Positions 38,416-46,155 of a stretch of DNA of 64,000 bases are shown here, one piece after another. Source of the stretch: QQUJ01 sp050287605 (lineage in GTDB: Bacteria; Pseudomonadota; Gammaproteobacteria; QQUJ01); NCBI GenBank assembly GCA_050287605.1, contig JBNKCG010000042.1, positions 62,001-126,000 on the forward strand, in the 5' to 3' direction. Under the pieces are notes generated by a model, which saw only the letters and a program-made list of their open reading frames with translations, was not told the origin of the DNA and made no database searches. The translations under genes and the position numbers were made by a program. How positions within the stretch are numbered: position 1 is the first letter of the stretch; the number at the start of each line of letters is the position of its first letter.

Positions 38416-39398
38416 AAGAATATGGAAGAGATCTCAAGTTTGTCGCATCCGGTGGACTTGGCGATTGTCTGCTTGTAACGCCGTTCCTACGACATCTGGC
38501 GCGTTCCGGACGATACCGCCGAGTGGTGTGCGCTGTTCCGGTCGGCGCCTTGGAGATATTTGATCGTAATCCTTACGTGGATAAACTTATTGGGTGTCAC
38601 GGTCGCGATCTGTTTTTGTGGGCTTTACCGGAACGAGACGCTGATGTTTTCTCCCCCTATGTCGAGGTGGAGCCTGTTACCCGTGTCGGTGGAGAAATGA
38701 CTCTGCGCGCCAGACCGCTGCAGTGTGCAAATCCAAAGGGAATCCCCATCCTACAGCAGCTTGCACGTCATTTCGGGTTTGTTCCCGACGACTTCACGCT
38801 GGAGATTCATACGGAAATAGCAGATGTCCGCTGGGCAGAGAGTCGTGTGTCCGCGTTTTCGGGTCGTCCCTTTGTGGTAATCAACCGGGAAACGCCGCAA
38901 TGCGAAAAGGTGTATCCAGATGCGCTTTGGCAAGAGATCGTGGATCAGTTACGCGAAGATTTCCTGGTCGTGGAGTTTGCCGCAAGCAAAACACCGCTCG
39001 TAGGCGTGCATCCTGTTTCGCCTCTTCCGGGAATAAGGGCGTCAACAGAACTAATAAGACGAGCCGCGAGCCTAATTACCGTGGAATCTTTCCTGGGGCA
39101 CCTTTGCGCTGCAATCGGCGTCCCTGCCGTCGTCTTGTTCGGCCCGACGAATCCCAGTGTTTACGGGCACTCCATCAATACCAACCTGAGTAGCGGTGTT
39201 TGCGCTCCGTGCGCCGATACAGCCCGTCGCGACGCTTGTGTTAACCACGTGTGTATGGCGAGCATCAGTCCAACGGTGATTGCTGACGCCGTCCGTCAGT
39301 GCGTCGCCCAGCAACAGTCGCGGCTTGACGAGAGCAGTCAAGGATCCATGGACAAGCGAAGTCCGATATTGGACAAAACAGGGTTCGTGGTTCACTGA
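38412..39398 (+). CDS. Family 9 (heptosyltransferase-like) glycosyltransferase
   Basis: 328 residues, GT-B fold of the GT9 family. The N-terminal motif is VASGGLGDCLLVTPFLRHLA and the C-terminal one is GVPAVVLFGPTNPSVYGHS, with a Cys-rich stretch after it (CAPCADTARRDACVNHVC). GT9 enzymes usually add heptose to lipopolysaccharide. The GTG at 38412 overlaps the rSAM 2 stop in a GTGA junction, and GAGGAGA lies upstream of it. Between two radical SAM genes it may glycosylate the peptide product. That use is unusual for GT9 and is inference from position. Confidence 0.82.
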   Translation: MKEYGRDLKFVASGGLGDCLLVTPFLRHLARSGRYRRVVCAVPVGALEIFDRNPYVDKLIGCHGRDLFLWALPERDADVFSPYVEVEPVTRVGGEMTLRARPLQCANPKGIPILQQLARHFGFVPDDFTLEIHTEIADVRWAESRVSAFSGRPFVVINRETPQCEKVYPDALWQEIVDQLREDFLVVEFAASKTPLVGVHPVSPLPGIRASTELIRRAASLITVESFLGHLCAAIGVPAVVLFGPTNPSVYGHSINTNLSSGVCAPCADTARRDACVNHVCMASISPTVIADAVRQCVAQQQSRLDESSQGSMDKRSPILDKTGFVVH

Positions 39399-39399
39399 C

Positions 39400-40530
39400 G
39401 TGGCTCTCGAAATTGCGCCAATCGGATCCTGGCAACTGTGCTTTGTGCAAGATTGCAATCTGCGCTGTAGATATTGCGCCACAGGGTATGGCCGATACGG
39501 AAGTGCCAGGCGGGTGATGGACTACGACGTTTGGGACCGGTTTTGCGACCTGGCGATGGCGTTGCGGGGGCCGCTTGACTCGCTGTATTTGCACTTCAGT
39601 GGCGGTGAGACCTTCCTCCATTTTGATGCCTTTGTCGAATGCCTGGATGTATGGAAATCGCGCTGCTCCGAGAACGGGATTGACAGTCGAATAGCCGTTT
39701 GTACGAATGGTGTTTTGCTCGACGATGAGCGCTTGGAAACTTGCGCCGGTTTCGATCTGGAACTGACTTTCTCTATAGACGGTTCTACCTCCACTCATAA
39801 TGGTGGGCGGCCCGGCGTGAGAGGGGAGCCGACCCATGAGTCAGCGTATCGAAATTGGCGCCGTTACCGAGAGTTGATTGCAGCAGGCCAGTCGAAGGGG
39901 GCATGTGCGGTTCAGAGCGTCATCGGTGGAAAAGGAAATCTACAAGAAACGATTCGCTATTGGATGGATGAGGACGTAACGCTATTTAGCGCACTAGTGG
40001 CCGAACCCAGTCGATATGCGCGTCAACTCACTGCGTCGGAATGGGACGAAGGGCGACGTCGCTACCTCGATGATTTTGCAGCGTTCGCCGAGATCCAGGC
40101 GGATCGTCTTGGTTATCCCCATTTTTTGACCGAATACCGGGGCCCGTCCTCGCTATATACCCTATGGAGCAAACTGTTCATCGAGCGCCCGAACGATGCG
40201 TATTGCCGTCCTGCGGTCTCGATGCTGGCTGTGGACGCTGAAGGGCGCATCTATCCCTGCGAAGGGTTTTTCGGTTTTCCTGAGTGGGCCATCGGTGACC
40301 TGGGTATCGGGCTCGATGCTGACAAGCGTAATGAGTTTCTCGAGCGGCTGCACGAGGTGAGGGCCGGTTGCGCAAATTGCTCGGTTCACGATCTTTGTGG
40401 AGGGGGCTGCGTGGCCGCTGATCCGCGGCGAGGTCTGGTAACGAACTATGAAGGGGGTTGTGAGTTCATCACGCAAGTGATTGCTATTGCGAAATCCAGC
40501 TATCAACGTCTTAGCAAGCGCAATGGGTAG
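39400..40530 (+). CDS. Radical SAM/SPASM protein 3 of the RiPP island
   Basis: 376 residues from GTG 39400, one base after the glycosyltransferase stop. A longer frame opening at 39280 would overlap that gene by 119 bases. The cluster motif is C19-N-L-R-C23-R-Y-C26, with HFSGGETFLHF after it. The C-terminal SPASM domain is classic: RIYPCEGFFGFPEWAIGDLG, then CANCSVHDLCGGGCVAADP and a final CEF. SPASM enzymes place two auxiliary [4Fe-4S] clusters and typically form thioether, C-C or C-O cross-links in RiPPs. No strong Shine-Dalgarno precedes the start, so it may depend on translational coupling. Confidence 0.88.
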   Translation: MALEIAPIGSWQLCFVQDCNLRCRYCATGYGRYGSARRVMDYDVWDRFCDLAMALRGPLDSLYLHFSGGETFLHFDAFVECLDVWKSRCSENGIDSRIAVCTNGVLLDDERLETCAGFDLELTFSIDGSTSTHNGGRPGVRGEPTHESAYRNWRRYRELIAAGQSKGACAVQSVIGGKGNLQETIRYWMDEDVTLFSALVAEPSRYARQLTASEWDEGRRRYLDDFAAFAEIQADRLGYPHFLTEYRGPSSLYTLWSKLFIERPNDAYCRPAVSMLAVDAEGRIYPCEGFFGFPEWAIGDLGIGLDADKRNEFLERLHEVRAGCANCSVHDLCGGGCVAADPRRGLVTNYEGGCEFITQVIAIAKSSYQRLSKRNG

Positions 40531-42007
40531 CAACGGCATCAAATCAAAAATGGAAACTCGTTGCCCATGTCCCCGCAACTTGCGTATTGCGTCAAGCGTT
40601 CTCGGTGCACGCATCGCGTCGGTAATGGGGGAATTGGCATTTTGTCTTCTGATGGTCTCGTGCTCTGCCACCTCCACCGTGTCGGAGGACTACAAACAGT
40701 GGCGCGAGGGTGTGTACCAGGATTTTATTAGTCAACCCGCTCCGGGGGGGGCGACTCTAGATGACGGTTCTTCTTCTATCGATACTCTGGGTGGCGCACT
40801 GCGCATTGCAGCTCTCAGGGATTTGCAACTTGCGCGGCTGCGCGAGGCGGTCAGCATTGGTGCCAACGATGTGGAGGGGGCTGGCGCTCTGGGTTGGCCC
40901 CGCCTTGGGCTGGAGGCAAATATCGATTATCCGCTTCGTGGAGGCAACGACGGCGCAACCGGTAATGGCGGATTGTTCCTCCGTTACAGCCTCAATGAGG
41001 CGATTTTTCAAAAAGACGCCAAGAGTGCTGCAGAGCTTCGCCTGCACCTCGCGCTTCAACGTTACCGTGAACGCTTGGCCCAGCTTTTTTGGGAGCTGCG
41101 TGAAAAGGCGGCTGACTATGCGTGTGCCGGACGGACCAGGCGGAATTCGACCGAAGCTCTCGCTGCCGCCCGCCAGGCGAACGATGCTGCACGACGTTTG
41201 CAGGATGCGGGTCGCGCGGATTCGCGCATGGCAGGTTCTTGGAATCAGCGTGTTGTGGAGCTTTCCGCCAAGGTCGAGGAGGCTGACCTCAATTTCCAGT
41301 TGCAGCGCAAACGTCTGCAATCCTATCTGGGAGCCCATGAGTTCGTCGGTTTTACCGAGCAGGTGCTAGACGACGTAGTCGGTTGGGGCGAAGCACTGGC
41401 GGACCTCTCCGACACAAGTCTGTTGCAGCAGGCGTGGGAGAGCGGTCCGCGGTTGCGCACGGCTGACCTCAGCGCACAGCTGGCCGAATACGAGGTGTTG
41501 AAAGCGCGCCGCGCCCGGCTTCCCAAGCTGTCTTTCCGGTTGGGTTACGGAGATATCGATGTCGACAATGAGCAGGATGCCAGCCTGGTTGCCAGCATGG
41601 GTATCAATTTGCCGCTGGTCGATTTGGGCGATAACCGACGGCTGGTGGAAAACGCGAAAGCGGCGCGCGCGCGCGCGCGCCAGGAGTTACAAGCTGTGGC
41701 ACGCAGTCTGGCAGCCGATCTTGCCGAAGGACGCATGAAAGTGAAGGTCGGTGTGACCCGACTGCGCAATGCCGAGCGTAGCCATCAGCAAGCACGCGAG
41801 CGGTGGGAACTACTGCGGGAGCTTCGACAGAGGCGTCGCGTCGATTCCTTCGAGTTGATCGACGCGCAAATCGATGCGTACATGAAAGACTCGGATGTGT
41901 GCCAGCAGCAGATAGTACTTCTCAAGTCCGTCGCTGAATTCAGCCTTCTCCGGGGAGAAGTGCCAGTGGAGGTCGCGGCGTTGAGCAATGGAGGACCTCT
42001 GCGTTGA
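40523..42007 (+). CDS. TolC-like outer-membrane efflux protein
   Basis: About 494 residues from the ATG at 40523 (others at 40550 and 40625). The N-terminus carries a hydrophobic stretch with LLMVSCSATS, suggesting a lipoprotein cleaved before Cys. The rest has two long alternating helical regions, each with a QxxxLxxAxQ style, and beta strands such as LGLEANIDYPL and LSFRLGYGDIDV. This is the fold of outer-membrane efflux proteins. It overlaps the rSAM 3 stop by eight bases. With the HlyD-like and MacB-like genes it forms a tripartite exporter for the product. Confidence 0.82.
   Translation: MGSNGIKSKMETRCPCPRNLRIASSVLGARIASVMGELAFCLLMVSCSATSTVSEDYKQWREGVYQDFISQPAPGGATLDDGSSSIDTLGGALRIAALRDLQLARLREAVSIGANDVEGAGALGWPRLGLEANIDYPLRGGNDGATGNGGLFLRYSLNEAIFQKDAKSAAELRLHLALQRYRERLAQLFWELREKAADYACAGRTRRNSTEALAAARQANDAARRLQDAGRADSRMAGSWNQRVVELSAKVEEADLNFQLQRKRLQSYLGAHEFVGFTEQVLDDVVGWGEALADLSDTSLLQQAWESGPRLRTADLSAQLAEYEVLKARRARLPKLSFRLGYGDIDVDNEQDASLVASMGINLPLVDLGDNRRLVENAKAARARARQELQAVARSLAADLAEGRMKVKVGVTRLRNAERSHQQARERWELLRELRQRRRVDSFELIDAQIDAYMKDSDVCQQQIVLLKSVAEFSLLRGEVPVEVAALSNGGPLR
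41663..41680 (+). repeat. Nine-unit GC dinucleotide repeat in the TolC-like gene
   Basis: Bases 41663-41680 are nine uninterrupted GC dinucleotides, read in frame as alternating Ala and Arg codons in a coiled-coil region. A change of one unit would frameshift the gene. Confidence 0.7.
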
Positions 42008-43269
42008 AGACCCACGCCGCAGTTGCAAGGGCTTCCATGCGTTCCAGTAGGGCGTACTTGGAGAGCGACTATACCGCGCTAGCTGCTGGTGTCAGGTGTG
42101 TGTACGAGGGTGTGCATTCGCCGCACCTTCCCGATCTCACGGGTGCCCTCTGGGAGGTGACCGAAAAGCATGGATTAGGTGGTTTCATTGGGTGTCAGTC
42201 GATTCGTCAGAGTCAACCAGACGCACAACCGCAACACGCCGCAGCGCGCTATTACACCAATATGATTAGTCACGAACGCTCTAAGCGCGTGTGCGCGAAG
42301 GTGGCAGAAGCTGCCCGCGCGGAGTCGATCGGGGTCGCGGTGCTCAAAGGCCCCGCCCTCGTCGAGCAGGCCTATGGCGATGGTGGATTGCGCGGATACG
42401 GGGACATCGATCTGTTCGTGGGATCGCGCGACGAAGCTTTGCGGCTCCTGGCGAAACTGAAGTGCAGCGATGTGTTTGAAAAGGGGGTGCACGGGCTGTC
42501 GGCGCGCTTGCGCGAGCCCGGCAAGATCGCTGCTACGCTTGATGGTGTGACGTTGGAACTGATGTATGCCGTATCCGCGCCAACGGATCCCATGCAGGCC
42601 CTGTTGGAACGACATCGGGAGGCGCTCCTCACCGTTCCCGACGGGGTTGCCGAATTGCTGGACCCCGATCCCGGTCTGCATTTCGTGTTTCTCATTCTGC
42701 ACATGGCGGTTAACCATATGGTTTCCCGCTTGATCTGGTACTGGGATCTGGCGATGTTGGTGCAGGCGCAGCGGGCGCGTATCGATCCCCAGTGGATTGC
42801 CCGCGAATTGGAGGCCCTCCAGGTCGTTAATTTGGCGTGTTCCGTCTCCCGGGTTTGCCAGCGCGACTGGGACATTGTGTTACCCGTCCCCGTCGCATGC
42901 CCTGGTTGGAATCAACCATTTCTGCGTTACGCGACCAAACCCGAAGTGGTGTTGCATCGGCGGTTGAATGTGTGGGGTGTTTCGACGTTTGGGAAACTAT
43001 ACCTGCGCACTGTGCATGGTGCGGCACTCTATTTGCTTTGCGATCCGCAGGTGCCGAACAGACCCTACGCGGCGAAGGCGTACACTCGAGCCCGATTGCA
43101 GTGTGCGCTGCCAGGAGGATTTGCATCGGTCAAACGGTGGGTATCGTCGCTTCTGCTGCCGCTACCCTGGGTATATGCCCACCTACTTTGTTGGTGGCTG
43201 CGTGCGACTGAGGTGATTACCGAAAGGAAGAAGGACAAACGGTATGAGATCGCTGCGAAGAAGGTGTAG
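42004..43269 (+). CDS. Nucleotidyltransferase family protein (NTP_transf_5-like)
   Basis: 421 residues. The central motif AVLKGPALVEQAYGDGGLRG with YGDIDLFVGSRDEALRLL is the DxD-type metal/nucleotide motif of Pfam family PF14907. Proteins of this family are frequent in lasso and HprK-associated RiPP clusters; their reaction is not settled. They may add a nucleotide or phosphate-linked group. The TTG at 42004 has a strong Shine-Dalgarno (TGGAGGA) and overlaps the TolC-like stop by four bases; an ATG at 42037 is possible. The gene overlaps the HlyD-like gene by 26 bases. Confidence 0.82.
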   Translation: MKTHAAVARASMRSSRAYLESDYTALAAGVRCVYEGVHSPHLPDLTGALWEVTEKHGLGGFIGCQSIRQSQPDAQPQHAAARYYTNMISHERSKRVCAKVAEAARAESIGVAVLKGPALVEQAYGDGGLRGYGDIDLFVGSRDEALRLLAKLKCSDVFEKGVHGLSARLREPGKIAATLDGVTLELMYAVSAPTDPMQALLERHREALLTVPDGVAELLDPDPGLHFVFLILHMAVNHMVSRLIWYWDLAMLVQAQRARIDPQWIARELEALQVVNLACSVSRVCQRDWDIVLPVPVACPGWNQPFLRYATKPEVVLHRRLNVWGVSTFGKLYLRTVHGAALYLLCDPQVPNRPYAAKAYTRARLQCALPGGFASVKRWVSSLLLPLPWVYAHLLCWWLRATEVITERKKDKRYEIAAKKV

Positions 43270-44215
43270 GGCCCAGCTGTGGGTGGCAATGGTCCTGCCG
43301 TTTATCGTTGCGGGTGAGGCGCTCGGTGTCGGTGATGTGCAGGTGCCCGCCGATCCCGTGGCCACCGGCTACGTCGAGACCAGCGGTCTGTTGGAACCTA
43401 TACGCCGGTACGTGCAACGTCTGGAGCCTGGGCAGAAGGTGGTGAGTCTGCCGCTGGTCGCCGACCGAGCCGTCAAAGAGGGCGACGGGCTCGCGGTGCT
43501 CAGCGACGATGCATTGACCAGCCAGATGCTGTCCCTCGAGGAACGTCGGTTGAATCACCTGCGCGATGTTCAGGAGCGGGATCTGCTGCGCTTGGAGATC
43601 GTTGAAACCGCGAGCGAGGTAAACCGTATCAAGGCGGAGTTTGGCGAGGAGAAGCGTCTTGAGAAACAACTGCCCAACTATTCCGATGGCGTTCGGTTGC
43701 GCGAGCTGCAAACCTCGCTCCAAACCCAGGAGGCTGCGCTGCGCGTCAAGCGGGGAAAGCTTGAACTGATGAATCGGCAGATAGCCGAGGCGGCTCCGGT
43801 GCTGGAGTCGATCGAAGCGCAGCTACGTTCTGTAAAACTGCGGCTCGCAGCGCTTAACGTTAGGGCGCCGTTCCCCGGTCGGTTGGTGGAGGTCATGCCC
43901 TATCCGCAAAATGCGGCGCCCGGAGATGTGGTGTTCGAGCTCTGGGACGAGCAGGCATATCGCGTCGTGGTGGATCTGTGGCAAAACCAAGTAGGCTACG
44001 TTCGGCCTGGCGATACGGCGGAAGTGATCTCGGACTTCGACGCTGCCGTCAAACTGCACGGAACCGTACGCAGCATTCTGCCAGCGCGTACCAATCAGGA
44101 AGACGGTCGCTACCCACGCTTTCCAACGGTGGTCGAACTGGACGCCGGGCAATCGGTTCCTCTGGTGGTCGGTATGTCGGTTGCGGTGAGAATACACATC
44201 ACGCCACGGCGGTGA
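43244..44215 (+). CDS. HlyD/MacA-like membrane fusion protein
   Basis: 323 residues with an N-terminal signal/anchor (LWVAMVLPFIVAGEALG). A biotinyl-lipoyl-like half is near DRAVKEGDGLAVLSDDAL, then a coiled coil of about 110 residues. The other half is at RAPFPGRLVEVMPYPQNAAP, and a beta-barrel domain ends the protein. It would bridge the inner-membrane permease to the TolC-like channel. The ATG follows AAGGAAGAAGG. It overlaps the nucleotidyltransferase gene at the 5' end and the ATPase gene at the 3' end. Confidence 0.85.
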   Translation: MRSLRRRCRAQLWVAMVLPFIVAGEALGVGDVQVPADPVATGYVETSGLLEPIRRYVQRLEPGQKVVSLPLVADRAVKEGDGLAVLSDDALTSQMLSLEERRLNHLRDVQERDLLRLEIVETASEVNRIKAEFGEEKRLEKQLPNYSDGVRLRELQTSLQTQEAALRVKRGKLELMNRQIAEAAPVLESIEAQLRSVKLRLAALNVRAPFPGRLVEVMPYPQNAAPGDVVFELWDEQAYRVVVDLWQNQVGYVRPGDTAEVISDFDAAVKLHGTVRSILPARTNQEDGRYPRFPTVVELDAGQSVPLVVGMSVAVRIHITPRR

Positions 44216-44907
44216 TCGTGAACGCAACCAACCCCGTGCTGGCCGAATTGAGCGGTGTGCATAAGAGCGTGCACAATGACCGGGTTCAGGTGCACATCCT
44301 CCAGGACATCAATCTGGAGGTTTGCTGCGGCGAGTCCCTTGCCATCATGGGGCCGTCGGGTTCGGGGAAATCGACGCTCTTGCATGTGCTGGGGTTGCTG
44401 ACAACCATCGACGCAGGCAGCTACCGGTTTGCCGGTCAATCGGTGCAGACACTGGATACCAGCGCCCTCACGGCGCTGCGCCGCCAGATCGGATTCGTGT
44501 TTCAGGACTCCAAACTGGTGCCCCAGCTCAGCGTGTTGGACAACGTCTGCGTACCCTTGGTGCATCGCGGAGTCTGGCGTGCGCGCCAGCAGCGCCTAGC
44601 CCGCGCCGTGTTGGAGCAGGTCAATCTGCAGGACCGCCTTCACCATCGTCCATCGGAATTGAGTGGTGGAGAAATGATGCGCGTCGCCATAGCGCGGGCG
44701 CTGGTACTGGAGCCGCGTCTGCTTCTGGCGGACGAGCCCACCGGTAGTCTCGATACGCAGACCGGCGAGACTATTGCGCAGCTTCTTTTCTCTTGCGTTG
44801 CGCCGCAACGGGCTGTCGTGGTGGTGACTCACAATCCGGCGCTCGCGGCCCGTGCGGACGCTCTGGTACAGGTCCGGGACGGAAAGGTCTTTCGCGATGC
44901 CGCGTGA
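44212..44907 (+). CDS. MacB/LolD-type ABC transporter ATPase
   Basis: 231 residues. Walker A IMGPSGSGKSTLLHVLG, signature LSGGEMMRVAIARALV, Walker B RLLLADEPTGSLDT and switch His in VVVTHNPALAA. This is the compact ATPase of MacB/LolCDE-type type-VII ABC systems. The GTG at 44212 overlaps the HlyD-like stop (GTGA); another GTG at 44218 is possible. It pairs with the FtsX-like permease that follows. Confidence 0.92.
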   Translation: MIVNATNPVLAELSGVHKSVHNDRVQVHILQDINLEVCCGESLAIMGPSGSGKSTLLHVLGLLTTIDAGSYRFAGQSVQTLDTSALTALRRQIGFVFQDSKLVPQLSVLDNVCVPLVHRGVWRARQQRLARAVLEQVNLQDRLHHRPSELSGGEMMRVAIARALVLEPRLLLADEPTGSLDTQTGETIAQLLFSCVAPQRAVVVVTHNPALAARADALVQVRDGKVFRDAA

Positions 44908-46153
44908 GAGGCCGATGCTTGCCGAAGACGGTACGGTTGCGCGCACCGCCGGGCTTGCCCAGGTCGTGCTGCAAGGCTTGCTGGCACGCCGCGGTCAGGG
45001 GGTGCTCACGCTCTGTACCATGGCGATCGGAGCCCTCGGGTTGGCTGCGACACTGTTCATCGGGCAAGGTGCACTGGAAGGCCTGTGGCAGGATTTGGAT
45101 AGGCTGATGGGCAATCGGCTGGATATCTACCCCGACGGCGGCGTCAACGATGTGCTGCTGCGACGCCGGGCGGGCGTTCAGTTCACGGAGGGGGATTTAC
45201 AGCAGCTGCGGCACGAAGTGACGGAGGCGAAATACGTTGCACCGTTGCTGGTGACGCGACAGCCGGTGGAGTACGGAGCACATCGTGGCATTTTTGCCGT
45301 CGACGGCATCTCCGCGGAGCTGGAAATGGAGCCGGCCTACAGTCCATATCGCGGGCTCGGTTTCTCCGAACAGGGCCGCAGCGGAATGGTTCCGCAGTGC
45401 CTGCTGACCCGATCCGCCGCGGCCGAGCTGGCGGTGGCGATCGACGAGCGCCCTTTGATCCATATCGGTCAGCACTGGTGTTCCGTCGTCGGCTTGATAC
45501 CCGATCCTCCTGCGGCCGACGCGCGCTTCCAACGTCGTGTAGCCGTTCCGTACCATCTGGCGCGCTTGCTGTGGGGTGCACCTCGGGACATCGGTCTGAT
45601 CGTCGTGGGTTGGCGCACGCCGGCGGACATGGAGCGGGTCGTCAATCATGTACGCCAAGTGCTGGACAGGGTACGTGCGCCAGACGCCTACCATCTCTCC
45701 TCGTCACAGTTTGCACTCACCAAACGGCGCAACATCGTCGGCAACGTCATGGTGTTCGGTAGCGCCCAGGCTTTGTTCAGCGTGTTGATCGCAGCGATCG
45801 GAATCGTCAACGTCATGCTGGCCAACGTCGTGCGTCGCGCCCGGGAGTTCGCCATCCGCGTTGCCATGGGTGCGCGCCAGTCGGATCTTGCGGTGATCGT
45901 GCTCGCGGAGAGCGCTGCGCTGGGATTCCTGGGCGCAGCACTGGGGGTGGTGTTCGCCATGGTGGCGGCGCCCTACATCTGCGATCTGATCAGCCGCGCC
46001 ACACCGGAGGCCTCCCAGCTGGCGCCGGTTTTCAACTGGAAAGGAGTCGTCGTGCCACTGTTGGTGTGTACCGCGAGCGGACTGCTGGCCGGTATCGTGC
46101 CGGCGCTGAAAACGCGGCGCATGGATATCCTTTCGGTGTTGCGGGCGGAGTGA
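44897..46153 (+). CDS. MacB/FtsX-type ABC transporter permease
   Basis: 418 residues. An N-terminal helix (VLTLCTMAIGALGLAATLFI) is followed by a periplasmic domain of about 210 residues. Three C-terminal helices form the FtsX domain, with VNVMLANVVRRAREFAIRVA as the coupling-helix region and ALKTRRMDILSVLRAE as the end. MacB-type pumps drive periplasmic substrates through TolC mechanically. The ATG at 44897 overlaps the ATPase gene by 11 bases and has GGAAAGG eight bases upstream. Confidence 0.88.
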   Translation: MPRERPMLAEDGTVARTAGLAQVVLQGLLARRGQGVLTLCTMAIGALGLAATLFIGQGALEGLWQDLDRLMGNRLDIYPDGGVNDVLLRRRAGVQFTEGDLQQLRHEVTEAKYVAPLLVTRQPVEYGAHRGIFAVDGISAELEMEPAYSPYRGLGFSEQGRSGMVPQCLLTRSAAAELAVAIDERPLIHIGQHWCSVVGLIPDPPAADARFQRRVAVPYHLARLLWGAPRDIGLIVVGWRTPADMERVVNHVRQVLDRVRAPDAYHLSSSQFALTKRRNIVGNVMVFGSAQALFSVLIAAIGIVNVMLANVVRRAREFAIRVAMGARQSDLAVIVLAESAALGFLGAALGVVFAMVAAPYICDLISRATPEASQLAPVFNWKGVVVPLLVCTASGLLAGIVPALKTRRMDILSVLRAE

Positions 46154-46155
46154 GT

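Noticed and set aside
34115..40530. PQQ or mycofactocin biosynthesis
   Set aside because: PqqD-like and radical SAM genes are present, but no PqqC or PqqB or mycofactocin oxidoreductase genes are seen, and the precursor lacks the Glu/Tyr spacing of PqqA and the C-terminal Val-Tyr of MftA.
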